This document shows positions 1-9,541 of a stretch of DNA of 40,507 bases, in pieces. How positions within the stretch are numbered: position 1 is the first letter of the stretch; each line of letters starts with the position of its first letter. The notes below the pieces were generated by a model. That model was given only the letters and a program-made list of their open reading frames with translations. It was not told where the DNA came from and ran no database searches. The translations under genes and the position numbers were made by a program. Source of the stretch: Paludibacteraceae bacterium (GTDB taxonomy: Bacteria > Bacteroidota > Bacteroidia > Bacteroidales > Paludibacteraceae); assembly GCA_017961765.1 (NCBI GenBank), contig JAGCWQ010000099.1:1-40507 (forward strand). The letters run 5' to 3'.

Positions 1-1
1 C

Positions 2-595
2 TCTTTCTATTCGGGTGACGGTGGCTCGTATGTCATAAATCGTAAGGAAGCTCTTGTGATGCTGATAGGCTTTGTAGTCTTTCTGGTATATATTATCCTC
101 TCTTCTCGAAATCAAGTCTCTTTGCCGCACGACGAAGAGGTGGAAGTGCTACCTCTTTGGAAGTCCATTTTATGGGTGGCGATTGGCTTGGCTGGTTTGC
201 TTTTCGGAGGTCAATTGTTGGTGGATAAGGCGGTTTTGATAGCCAAAGGTTGGGGCGTGTCGCAACATATCATCGCGGTGACAATCGTTTCCATCGGAAC
301 CTCCCTGCCTGAATTGGTGACGGCAATCGTTGCGGCTTATAAGAAAAATACGGATATGGCGGTGGGAAATATCATCGGATCTAGCCTCTTCAACTCTTTT
401 GCCATCTTGGGTATTTCTGCCATGATTTCTCCTATGACATTGGATTCAGATGTCGATTTGGATATTAAGGTGAATTTCTTGGCTGCTATATTGCTATATG
501 TTTTCATTTTTACGGGAAAAGGCCGAAACATAGAACGATGGGAGGGTTGCGTCCTCCTCTCTGTTTTTGCAGGCTATATGTATATGTTGCTTTAA
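2..595 (+). CDS. Calcium/sodium antiporter, CaCA family (C-terminal part, 5' end outside window)
   Basis: The reading frame is open from base 2, so this is the C-terminal part of a longer inner-membrane exchanger whose start lies outside the window; the GTG and ATG at 56-61 are internal. The visible part carries the second alpha-repeat of the CaCA superfamily: a GVSQHIIAVTIVSIGTSLPE stretch followed by an acidic residue context and GNIIGSSLFNSFAILG. The Glu after SLP and the Asn of SLFN are the usual ion-binding positions. Several hydrophobic segments fit a YrbG-like K+-independent Na+/Ca2+ exchanger. The stop lies 6 bases before the tamB start, so the two are probably co-transcribed. Confident on family; the ion specificity is inferred. 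Confidence 0.88.
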   Translation, partial: SFYSGDGGSYVINRKEALVMLIGFVVFLVYIILSSRNQVSLPHDEEVEVLPLWKSILWVAIGLAGLLFGGQLLVDKAVLIAKGWGVSQHIIAVTIVSIGTSLPELVTAIVAAYKKNTDMAVGNIIGSSLFNSFAILGISAMISPMTLDSDVDLDIKVNFLAAILLYVFIFTGKGRNIERWEGCVLLSVFAGYMYMLL

Positions 596-601
596 CAAGC
601 G

Positions 602-3600
602 ATGCTTAGAAGGATAAAAAATATACTGCTTGGTACCCTGGCGGTCATTTTGCTCATCAACATCCTGCTCATCGTGTTGGTGAATACTTCCTTCGTGCAG
701 TCTAAAATTATCAATTATGTCACGGAATGGGTGGGCGAGAAGACAGGAACGGAGGTTCGTATTGGTCGGGTTGACATCGACTTGTTCCATGGGCTCTTCT
801 TGGACGACTTGTATTTAGAAGATCAGGCGGGCGATACGCTTCTTTATGCGAAGAGGCTTTCTGCCAATGCCTCCTTCTTCTCGGCCTATTATGGGGGCAA
901 GGTCCATCTGCGTAGGGTCGATTTGTCTGATTTCAAGGTCTATATATCGAAGGATTCGGCTTCGGCTCCTTTCAATTTCCAATTCTTGATTGATGCGTTT
1001 GCTACGGCGGATAGTGTCAAAAAAGACACGGCACCTTCCAATTTTGACCTCTCCATCTCGAAAATATGGCTTTCCAACGGTTCGTTCAAATATGACATTC
1101 ATTCCGATTCGTTAACGCCTGCTCGTTTTAATCCTTCGCACATCCATGTCGATAGCTTGATGGCTGAACTTCAGTTGCAGTCCATCCGCTTGGAAAAGTT
1201 GGAGGCGGGTGTGGCGTCCCTCTCTCTTCAGGAGTGGAGCGGTTTGCGATTGGACGATTTGAATGTCTATGCGAAATGTAAGGACTCTGTCATTACTTCC
1301 GACTATCTGAAACTTAGGATGCCTAATACGCAGTTGGACGTGGCATCCATTTCTGTGGATTTGCGGAAAATGTCGGTGAAAACGCATCTTTTGGAAGGTC
1401 TCGTCTCTTCTGCGGAAATCTTTCCTTCACATATTTCTCCTGCTGATTGGAAGGCTTTCCTGCCTAACTTGGCTTCGATGCGCGATACGTTGGGAATCTC
1501 AGGCTCTTTATCGACCCATTTCCCTTCTGCTAAGATATCCGATTTGAATTTCTATTATGGAGAGGGTCTTTTGTGTTCTCTTGATGCGGAGGTGGACGAC
1601 CTGTGCCATTTGGATTCATCTCAGTTGTCTATTTCGGCCAAGCATCTTTTTGCTTCGGTCCCATCGGTAAAAAACTGGGTGAATTGCTTCTCTCCCGAGG
1701 TGAATTTTCCCGAATTAGTCGAGAAAATTGAGTATGCGGAACTCTCTCTCTTTGCCAAGGGAACGTTGGACAGCCTAGATGTCGATTTGGATCTGCAGTC
1801 TCAACCTGGCGAATTGAAGGCCTTGGGTAGGGTCGGTTATAATCTTGGTACAGGCGAGTTCCATACGGATTTGGATTTGGAGAGCAATGGGTTGAATATG
1901 GCGGCTTTGTTGGATACAACCATAGGGTTGGGTACAATCGCCATGCGGGCAAATGCACTTCTCTCTATCCCTCGTGAGGGGAATCCTGATGTGGCGATCT
2001 CGGGCGGTTTCCCACTGATTGTCTATAAGGACTATTCTTATCGGGATGTGGATTTGGATGTCCGTTATTTCAACAAGAATTCTTTGGAGTTGTCTGTTAA
2101 CTTGCCCGATACGAACGCTCATCTGTCGATGAAAGGGAGTGTTTTGAACATTGGAACGGATTCCATGGATTGTGATTTGTGGGCTACGACGAATCGACTC
2201 TCTCCCTACAATCTCCATTTGGCCGGAGAAAATATGCGGTCATTCTCTCTCTCTACGACGTTGCGTCTTCGTTCGCATGGTAATTCTTTGGACAATCTCT
2301 CTTGTCGTCTTTTCTTGGACAGTACCTCCTTGCAGTCGGATACATTGCAACTCTTTGTCGAGAAGTCCTCTTTGGTTATAGCTGATGTTTCGTCGGGGAA
2401 GCGAAGAATTGATTTTAAGAATCCCTATTTTGCCCTTTTCATCGAAGGAAGATATGATGTTCCCTCAATTGTGGATGGTTTCACGAACATGATGCATCCC
2501 TATTTGCCGACCTTCTTTCCAAAGACAAATGTGGAGGTCGATCCTTCTAAAAATGATTTCTCTTTTGGCTTGGATATTCATAATGCGGAACAGTTTTGTC
2601 AAGTCTTGAATCTTCCGATTCTTTTGGACAAGCCAACTTATTTGTCGGGATTCTATCGCCCCGCCTCGGATGGTTTCGCTGTGAATGCTACGATTCCTTC
2701 GATGAAATCGGGGGAAAGCGTGCTGACCGATGCTAAACTAAACCTCTTCTTGGATAAGGAGAAAAAAATGTATGTTTTGGATTTCACTACCAAGTATGGC
2801 GACGGTAAACAGAAATATCCGTTGAACCTGAATCTTCATACGGAGGCTGACCATGATGTTGTTCTCCTCTCTTTGTTGTATGACAATAACCCTTGCAGTT
2901 TCAAGTTGAACGGAAAGTTGCTGACGTTGCTTTCCTTTGAGAAAGAGGAAAACGGTAATGTCTTTGCGAAACTTAATTTTATGCCTACCGATTTGATGTT
3001 GAATGAGTTGAATGTGGAGTTCGAGCCTGCTGTTGTGGAACTGAAACCAAACAACATTACTATTTCGGATTTTGGTTTCTCTTTGGACGGACAACCCTTC
3101 TTGATGGCGAGCGGTCGGTTGTCGGACTCGGAAAAGGATAGTTTGATTGTCTCCTTCCATCGGGCTTCCGTCCATCATCTCTTGTCTGCTGTCAATAAGC
3201 AGGACATCCCAGTGGATGCTTTCCTTGATGGCACCATTCACCTTTATTCTTTGTTGGGTACGCCTCGGTTCTATACCAAAGGTTTTCATGTGGATGACAT
3301 TGTCTATCAGAACGAGTCTATCGGTTCCTTGCTCCTAAATAGTCGATGGAATCCTAAATTTCAGGGAATGCGTATTGGTGCGGTGTTGAATCGTTCCAAT
3401 GAGTTGGCAGCTACGGCAGACGGCTATCTCTCGCCTGCCAATGACAGGATTAAATTGGATGTCCATTTCGATATGATTCCGTTGGCGATGGCAGAGCTTC
3501 CTTTGAAGGGTGTTCTCCATGATTTGTCGGGCTATTGTGGATCCGACTTGCAGGTGACGGGCAAATTGACCTCTCCTAATATTGACGGTTATTTTTATTT

Positions 3601-5179
3601 CAAGGATGCGAAGGCAACGGTCGATTATACGGGTGTCTCTTACCACATTTCCGATACGATTCTTTTCTCTCCCAACCGAATCATGATTCGTGATTTTGAT
3701 GTCTGTGATTCTAAGAATAAGAAGTTGAATATCAATTGTGTTGTCCATCATAAGGAGTTCTCCGACTTTAAATATACGGCCACATTCCGCATGGATAACC
3801 TTTTGTTGCTCAACAATCCGGAGAAGAAGGATAGCCTTCTTTCGGGAACCTTTTATGCGTCGGGTGTCGTGGATGTGCGGGGCGACATGAAGTCGGCAAA
3901 GGTAACGGGAAGCCTGAAAAATGGCGATTGGACGAATGTGATGATTCGTTTGCCTGAGAGCGTAACCCAAGTGCGTACGTACGATAATATTGTTTATATC
4001 ACGCCTTCCTCCGAGAAAGACACGGTGAAAAGGAGGGTTGAGCCGGTCTCTCATGACAAATTTTCGTTGAATGCAGATGTTTCGGTTGAATTGACGGACG
4101 AGGCTGTCTTCGGGGCTCTCATTAGTCCTGCCACAGGTGACGCCATCTCTTTCCGAGGGGCGGGAAACATCAATGCCAAGTATGATTCGGAGACATCCAA
4201 TACTAAACTTTTCGGACAATACACCATTACGAATGGAACATTGAAGTTGAAACTGAGCCAGTTGCCTATCAAAACCTTCTCCATCAAGGAGGGCAGTCGG
4301 GTCTATTTCAATGGAGACCCAATGGCTTGTACCATGGATATTACGGCAGGTTATCGTGTTCGTGCCGACTTGGCTTTGCTGGATCCTTCCTTCTCATCCA
4401 TGGGTCTTCCTTCCACCCGTGTTCCGGTGGAGTGTGATTTGAATATTACGGGCAACCTGAAGAAGTTCGACGTGAAGTATGACATCTCCTTGCCGGAGGC
4501 TAACGAGGACTTGTCTCGTACGGTGAACAGTTTGATGACGACGGACGATATTCGGATACGTGAGTTCGCCTATTTGTTGGGCTTCGGTATGTTCTATCCT
4601 CCGAGTGGCGAGACGGAGACCAATTCGAGCATTGTCAGCTCTTTGGCATCCTCCTCTTTGTCGGGTGCCTTGAATGGGGCTTTGTCGGGCTTGCTGGGCG
4701 ACCGTGTCTCTATCGGTGCGGATGTCAGTTCCTCCCAGGAGGATCTTTCTGATTTGGAGATGAACCTCTCCGTCTCTACCAATTTTTTCAATAATCGTTT
4801 GGTGCTGAATACGAGTCTGGGCTATAAAACAGCAGGAACGGCGGAAGCGGAGGCCTCTGATAACTCGTTAATCGGTAATTTTGATGCCGAATATAAGTTG
4901 ACAAAATCGGGAATGTTCCGATTGAAGGCGTATAACCATGCGAATAATGAGTTTTACAACTCTTCCTCCACTACGCAGGGGCTAGGTGTTGTTTTTGTGA
5001 AGGAGGCCAAACGGTTCAGCGGATTGTTCGACTTGCGTCCGAACCAAACGCTGTCGGCACCTTTATTGCCTGAATCGACAGATATTCATAAGGATTCTGT
5101 GGAAGTGGTTCGAGATACGATGGGTATCCCTTATCGGGAAAAGAATATAAAAAAGGAAAGGAGGCCGATTGATGAGTAG
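602..5179 (+). CDS. tamB: TamB-like translocation and assembly module protein (DUF490/AsmA-like)
   Basis: A very long protein (1525 aa) with one N-terminal membrane segment (about residues 7-30, rich in Leu/Ile/Val), a periplasmic body of repeating beta-strands and a C-terminal DUF490-like region (about 1100-1480). This is the architecture of TamB and other AsmA-like bridge proteins, which span the periplasm and are linked to outer-membrane protein insertion or lipid transport. It starts with ATG at 602 directly after the exchanger. Its last 8 bases overlap the start of the Omp85-family partner downstream, the usual tamB-tamL pairing in Bacteroidetes. The family call is from architecture and neighbour; the exact cargo is not known from sequence. 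Confidence 0.88.
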   Translation: MLRRIKNILLGTLAVILLINILLIVLVNTSFVQSKIINYVTEWVGEKTGTEVRIGRVDIDLFHGLFLDDLYLEDQAGDTLLYAKRLSANASFFSAYYGGKVHLRRVDLSDFKVYISKDSASAPFNFQFLIDAFATADSVKKDTAPSNFDLSISKIWLSNGSFKYDIHSDSLTPARFNPSHIHVDSLMAELQLQSIRLEKLEAGVASLSLQEWSGLRLDDLNVYAKCKDSVITSDYLKLRMPNTQLDVASISVDLRKMSVKTHLLEGLVSSAEIFPSHISPADWKAFLPNLASMRDTLGISGSLSTHFPSAKISDLNFYYGEGLLCSLDAEVDDLCHLDSSQLSISAKHLFASVPSVKNWVNCFSPEVNFPELVEKIEYAELSLFAKGTLDSLDVDLDLQSQPGELKALGRVGYNLGTGEFHTDLDLESNGLNMAALLDTTIGLGTIAMRANALLSIPREGNPDVAISGGFPLIVYKDYSYRDVDLDVRYFNKNSLELSVNLPDTNAHLSMKGSVLNIGTDSMDCDLWATTNRLSPYNLHLAGENMRSFSLSTTLRLRSHGNSLDNLSCRLFLDSTSLQSDTLQLFVEKSSLVIADVSSGKRRIDFKNPYFALFIEGRYDVPSIVDGFTNMMHPYLPTFFPKTNVEVDPSKNDFSFGLDIHNAEQFCQVLNLPILLDKPTYLSGFYRPASDGFAVNATIPSMKSGESVLTDAKLNLFLDKEKKMYVLDFTTKYGDGKQKYPLNLNLHTEADHDVVLLSLLYDNNPCSFKLNGKLLTLLSFEKEENGNVFAKLNFMPTDLMLNELNVEFEPAVVELKPNNITISDFGFSLDGQPFLMASGRLSDSEKDSLIVSFHRASVHHLLSAVNKQDIPVDAFLDGTIHLYSLLGTPRFYTKGFHVDDIVYQNESIGSLLLNSRWNPKFQGMRIGAVLNRSNELAATADGYLSPANDRIKLDVHFDMIPLAMAELPLKGVLHDLSGYCGSDLQVTGKLTSPNIDGYFYFKDAKATVDYTGVSYHISDTILFSPNRIMIRDFDVCDSKNKKLNINCVVHHKEFSDFKYTATFRMDNLLLLNNPEKKDSLLSGTFYASGVVDVRGDMKSAKVTGSLKNGDWTNVMIRLPESVTQVRTYDNIVYITPSSEKDTVKRRVEPVSHDKFSLNADVSVELTDEAVFGALISPATGDAISFRGAGNINAKYDSETSNTKLFGQYTITNGTLKLKLSQLPIKTFSIKEGSRVYFNGDPMACTMDITAGYRVRADLALLDPSFSSMGLPSTRVPVECDLNITGNLKKFDVKYDISLPEANEDLSRTVNSLMTTDDIRIREFAYLLGFGMFYPPSGETETNSSIVSSLASSSLSGALNGALSGLLGDRVSIGADVSSSQEDLSDLEMNLSVSTNFFNNRLVLNTSLGYKTAGTAEAEASDNSLIGNFDAEYKLTKSGMFRLKAYNHANNEFYNSSSTTQGLGVVFVKEAKRFSGLFDLRPNQTLSAPLLPESTDIHKDSVEVVRDTMGIPYREKNIKKERRPIDE

Positions 5180-7466
5180 TCTTTGGCGCTATGTTTTATG
5201 GGGAATTTTTCTAGTGGCTTTCTCTTCTTGTTCCTTGACGAAGTTTGTTCCGGAGGACGAGCACTTGCTTAATAAAGTTTCGGTGAAAAGGGACAATCGG
5301 AAGGTCGATGTGGCTGAATTGGAGGAGTTGGTACAACAGCAGCCGAATAAGAGTTGGACGTTTTTGGGACGGGTCAGCCTACGTTTCTATTCCTTGTCTG
5401 GTCGAGATACTTCCAAATGGAGGAACAGGATGATTCAGAAAATAGGCGAGCCTCCTGTCATTTATAGTCCTGCCTTGCAGAAAAGCACGGAACTCCAACT
5501 CTCTAAGAAGATGGCCAACTTGGGCTATCTGAACGCCAAAGTCTCTTCGGAGACCAAGATGAGGCGTAAACGGGCAGACGTGACCTATTTCGTAGAATCG
5601 GGGCCACAAAGTGTCATACGTCATTTTACGATGGGAATCACCGATTCTGCCATAGCTCCCTTGTTGGATCATCCCAAATTGAGGCATCTCTATGACATTA
5701 AGGAGGGAACGCCTTTCGAATCGGCTCGATTGGACGGAATCTCCGATGAATTGACCTATTTTTTGCGTTCTCAAGGTTATTACAACTTGGTGAAGGAGAA
5801 TTTCTATTTCATGGTCGATACGACTGTTGGCAATCGCCAAGTGGATGTGACGCTCATGGCCCGTCGGTTGGATAGGGACTCGATTTCTTCGATGAATCCA
5901 GCATTTATTAGATATAAAGTGCGGAAAGTTTCGATTCTGAGTGGTTTGGATAGGTTCGATCCGCAGAGTGTGGCCGATTTCAAGCAGGTCGATACGGTGA
6001 ACCACCGTGGGGTGGATATTCTCTACGGCAAACATCCGTTTATCCGTCCTTCAGTTTTGTATGCGAATAATTTCATCCGGCCCGGCAGGTTCTATAGCGA
6101 TAGGATTCTGGAAAACACCTATGCCTCTATTAACGGCATGAGTGCCGTGAAGCAGCTGAGTGTCACGTTCCATCCGATAGAGGGGACAGACCAGATGGAT
6201 GCCTCTTTGACCATTTCACCGGCGAATATCTACTATTGGCAAATCGGTGTGGATGGTACGAACTCGGCAGGAGACCTCGGTATGGCGAGTCATATCAGTT
6301 TTCAGGATAGAAACGTTTTCAATGGTTCCGAAACATTCGGTATCAAGCTGAATGGGGCCTTTGAATCCATTCAGGCCAATGATGATTATGGAATAGCGTC
6401 GGATATCTATTATGAGTATGGTGGGGAACTTTCTTTGGCGTTCCCTCAGTTTTTGTGCCCTTTCATCACGGAAAAACAGCGTCAACAGGTGGGGGCGAGC
6501 ACTACGTTTTCATTCAGTTTGAATTGGCGCGACCGACCAGAATACGACCGTCGTTTCTTGAGCTTGGATTGGAAATATAAGTGGTCTGCTTTGCGGAAAC
6601 GATTGAACCATACGTTTGACCTCTATAACATCAATTATGTGGTCTCTCCTCGTACCTCTTCTTGGTTTGAACGTTATTTGGAGCAAAAGAACAACGCCTT
6701 GCTGCGGGAAAGTTATAAGGATCAGCTGATTACCCGAACAAGCTATCAAGTCTCTTATGCCAGTGTCTTGGGTAAGTCGGCTCAGTTGAAGGGCTATACG
6801 GTCATCGCTACGATAGATTTGGCGGGTACGTTGCCCTCCCTTTTCTCCCAATTGACGGGTAGGGAGACGCATGATGGAAGTTATGAATTGTTTGGCATCC
6901 CTTTCGCCCAATATGCGAAATGCAGTTTCGATTATACCAAATTATTCCCAATTGATCGATATAATGTGATTGCCGCCCATACGGGAGTTGGCTTGGCTTG
7001 TCCTTACGGCAACTCTTCGGTGGTGCCTTATGAGCAACAGTTTTTCGCGGGAGGACCCAATTCCGTCAGAGGATGGAATTCTCGTAGGTTGGGGCCTGGC
7101 GCTTACCAATCGCAGGGGGCCTCCGATTTCATCAATCAGACGGGCGACTTGAAGTTGTTGTTCAATTTGGAGTATCGTCTGAAGACGGAGAGTCTGATGG
7201 AATATGCCCTTTTCATCGACGCAGGAAATGTTTGGGCCATTAAAGATTACGAGAATAAAGCGGAAGGCCGTTTCTATTTGGACAAGTTTGTCGAGCAGTG
7301 TGGCATGGCTTGTGGTTTGGGAGTCCGTCCGAATTTGGGATTCCTTCTCCTCCGTTTTGATGTGGGCATGAAAATGTACGATCCCTCTACTTCAGATTGG
7401 AATATCAGCCATCCTCGCCTGAAATCCGATTTGGCCTATCATTTTGCGGTGGGTTATCCGTTCTAA
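5172..7466 (+). CDS. tamL: TamL-type outer-membrane Omp85/BamA-family lipoprotein
   Basis: An Omp85-superfamily protein of 764 aa. The N-terminus is a lipoprotein signal with a lipobox ending in FSSC (Cys20) followed by SLTKFVPEDEHLL, typical of the Bacteroidetes TamL variant, which is lipid-anchored unlike proteobacterial TamA. POTRA-like repeats occupy roughly residues 35-330 and a 16-strand-type barrel the rest. The conserved loop-6 motif appears as SVRGW (Arg near residue 632), and the protein ends in an aromatic residue (GYPF), as beta-barrels do. A TTG lies one codon upstream of the ATG at 5172; the ATG is preferred, with a purine-rich stretch (aaaggaaaggagg) just upstream. Translationally coupled to tamB. 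Confidence 0.9.
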   Translation: MSSLWRYVLWGIFLVAFSSCSLTKFVPEDEHLLNKVSVKRDNRKVDVAELEELVQQQPNKSWTFLGRVSLRFYSLSGRDTSKWRNRMIQKIGEPPVIYSPALQKSTELQLSKKMANLGYLNAKVSSETKMRRKRADVTYFVESGPQSVIRHFTMGITDSAIAPLLDHPKLRHLYDIKEGTPFESARLDGISDELTYFLRSQGYYNLVKENFYFMVDTTVGNRQVDVTLMARRLDRDSISSMNPAFIRYKVRKVSILSGLDRFDPQSVADFKQVDTVNHRGVDILYGKHPFIRPSVLYANNFIRPGRFYSDRILENTYASINGMSAVKQLSVTFHPIEGTDQMDASLTISPANIYYWQIGVDGTNSAGDLGMASHISFQDRNVFNGSETFGIKLNGAFESIQANDDYGIASDIYYEYGGELSLAFPQFLCPFITEKQRQQVGASTTFSFSLNWRDRPEYDRRFLSLDWKYKWSALRKRLNHTFDLYNINYVVSPRTSSWFERYLEQKNNALLRESYKDQLITRTSYQVSYASVLGKSAQLKGYTVIATIDLAGTLPSLFSQLTGRETHDGSYELFGIPFAQYAKCSFDYTKLFPIDRYNVIAAHTGVGLACPYGNSSVVPYEQQFFAGGPNSVRGWNSRRLGPGAYQSQGASDFINQTGDLKLLFNLEYRLKTESLMEYALFIDAGNVWAIKDYENKAEGRFYLDKFVEQCGMACGLGVRPNLGFLLLRFDVGMKMYDPSTSDWNISHPRLKSDLAYHFAVGYPF

Positions 7467-7732
7467 TGCGGGGAGTAAGTGTCTTGAACAAAACAATTTG
7501 TCTAGCCATAATTTCGTCCTTCCCAATTGGCTTTATGAATATTTTCCCATCTTCTTTGCTGATTTGAAAAATAAGTATTAATTTTCCGATAGTTTTCGGT
7601 GGAGTTTGATTGAAAGGCTAAGATTTTCTTATATGACCAATAGTTTCCTATTGCAGGCTTGACAATCATTTTACTGGGCAGATTAATTAAGATGAAAGTT
7701 AAGAATGCACTTGATATAGTATTTTATATTTT
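7467..7732. other. Intergenic region after tamL
   Basis: A 266-base AT-rich spacer. The only structure noted is a small stem (CAATAG with CTATTG around 7639-7654). No tRNA, no convincing small ORF and no full Bacteroidetes promoter were recognised. It probably holds the end of the tam transcript and the promoter of the next lipoprotein gene. Confidence 0.4.
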
Positions 7733-9469
7733 ATGAAAATGAGCAAATGGTGTTTCCCGTTGATCGCACTTTTGGGGTTGCCTCTTTCCTCTTGTGTGGA
7801 CGACAGATATGATTTGAGTAATATCTCTGACGATATTTATATTCCGATAGAGCAAGTCTTTCCAGTAGGAAGTTCGGAGGTTGCCGTCGGCGATTTGTTG
7901 CGTGAATTGGATTTGGAAGGTCTGCATGAAGAGGCTGACGGTCTTATCTATTTCCAATATGATACGATTAGTTCCTTCGATGTCAATTCTCTGGAGTTTG
8001 AGTTGGAAAAGGATACTTCTTGTTTATATATGTCCGAGATTTTCCCTGCTGTCCAAGGATTGGGAGCGGGCTTCGGCCTCTTTTTGCCTGATTTGTTCGA
8101 TATCGATGTGAATCAGGAGATTCCTATAGTTGCCAAGTTGCCTATTACCTTTTCCGACGAAACGGGAGAGGGAAGGATAGACAGTGCAGATATTCGTCGC
8201 GTAAGTGTCGATTTCCAACTCGTTACGAACATACCAGGATTGTTGGATGTTTTGGATCTCAGCGTCTCCATGCCTGAGAATGTCAAGCTTTCCCATACCA
8301 AATCTCCTTTCACTTGGAATAAAGCAATGGCGAAAGCGGAACTGCTCTTGGAGGATATATGGCTCGATTTGACGAAGTCGGACACTCTTTTGTTTGATTG
8401 CGTGCTGAAGATAGACGGAAAGTTGCCTCTCTCTCAAATTGACGAAAATTCGTATATAGGAGTGGTTACTTCGGCTAATGCCATCAATTATAAGCGCTTA
8501 TATGGATTCTTCGTGGCGCATTCCGTGCAGACGGATACGAGTTCCATGGGAATCGATATCTATACGGAGGAGAACATCGACTACTCTTTGTCGTTGGTTG
8601 ACCCTCGTTTGGAGATTAAGGCATGGACGAATTCTGGTGTGCCTATCAATGTCGGTGTTGAGTCGCTGGTGGCGCGTACGAACTCAGGCAAGAAGGAGGT
8701 TGCCAAGTTCGGAAATGGTTCTTCCAGCTATGTCTTGACGATGGTTCCAGCAACGACGGAGGGCGAAGAGGTGCTCGGTATGCATGAGATTTTCAATAGG
8801 AAGAATGGAGGTATAGACCGTCTGGTCAATATATCTCCGGATACGATAGATGTTGCCACCTCCTTCTTTGTCAATGGAAAGGAAGGCTCGGCCAAGAAAT
8901 CCTATTTCTTGCTGGATTCTACCTATATCCGATTGGGTGTCACGACCGTTGTTCCGATATGGATGAATGCCGGCAGCTTTATCACGATGAGAGATACGAT
9001 AAAAGACATCGATATTTATCAGGACGTGGTTGATTATGAGGCGGAAGATTACGAGATAGAGGAGGCGACGATCTATTTGGAAGTTCAGAACGGTTTGCCG
9101 TTGAAGGCTGAGGTGGATTTCTCTTTTATAAGGGAAGATACGATTCGGGATTATGAGAATGGCCGTGCCGTAGATAAACTTCTCCTTTCGGAAATTAAGA
9201 ATGAGAAGTTCAAGCAGAACGTGAAGTTGGATCCTGCCCAATTGGATGAAGAGACGCATTTGGCTTTGAAACCTGTCTCCAATTTGGTTAAGATAACGGC
9301 GGACAAGTCGATGTTGGAAGACATCAAGAAGATCCGTCACATAGGCGTCCAGTATAAGGTGGAAGTGCCCGTCGCTTCTGCTTCCGTAAAGGTTTATTCC
9401 CAAAACCTGATTAAGGCAAAAGCCTATGTCCATGTAAAGGGTAATTATTCAACAGGTAGTGATAAGTAG
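7733..9469 (+). CDS. Predicted lipoprotein of unknown function (Bacteroidales)
   Basis: 578 aa with a clear lipoprotein signal: a short hydrophobic run, then LPLSSC and a mature start CVDDRYDLSN. The Asp pair just after the Cys resembles the acidic lipoprotein export signal that sends Bacteroidetes lipoproteins to the cell surface. The body is rich in beta-strand and acidic residues, with no catalytic motif that I recognise. It is followed after 72 bases by a gene for an outer-membrane protein with an OmpA-like end and is likely its operon partner. The ATG at 7733 is used; a second ATG at 7739 is equally possible. I do not recognise a named family. Confidence 0.8.
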   Translation: MKMSKWCFPLIALLGLPLSSCVDDRYDLSNISDDIYIPIEQVFPVGSSEVAVGDLLRELDLEGLHEEADGLIYFQYDTISSFDVNSLEFELEKDTSCLYMSEIFPAVQGLGAGFGLFLPDLFDIDVNQEIPIVAKLPITFSDETGEGRIDSADIRRVSVDFQLVTNIPGLLDVLDLSVSMPENVKLSHTKSPFTWNKAMAKAELLLEDIWLDLTKSDTLLFDCVLKIDGKLPLSQIDENSYIGVVTSANAINYKRLYGFFVAHSVQTDTSSMGIDIYTEENIDYSLSLVDPRLEIKAWTNSGVPINVGVESLVARTNSGKKEVAKFGNGSSSYVLTMVPATTEGEEVLGMHEIFNRKNGGIDRLVNISPDTIDVATSFFVNGKEGSAKKSYFLLDSTYIRLGVTTVVPIWMNAGSFITMRDTIKDIDIYQDVVDYEAEDYEIEEATIYLEVQNGLPLKAEVDFSFIREDTIRDYENGRAVDKLLLSEIKNEKFKQNVKLDPAQLDEETHLALKPVSNLVKITADKSMLEDIKKIRHIGVQYKVEVPVASASVKVYSQNLIKAKAYVHVKGNYSTGSDK

Positions 9470-9541
9470 TAATGAGGTGGACCGTGAATCGGAAACGAGG
9501 GGCGGAATCCATCTTAAAGAAGTAATTCTCAACGATGTTTT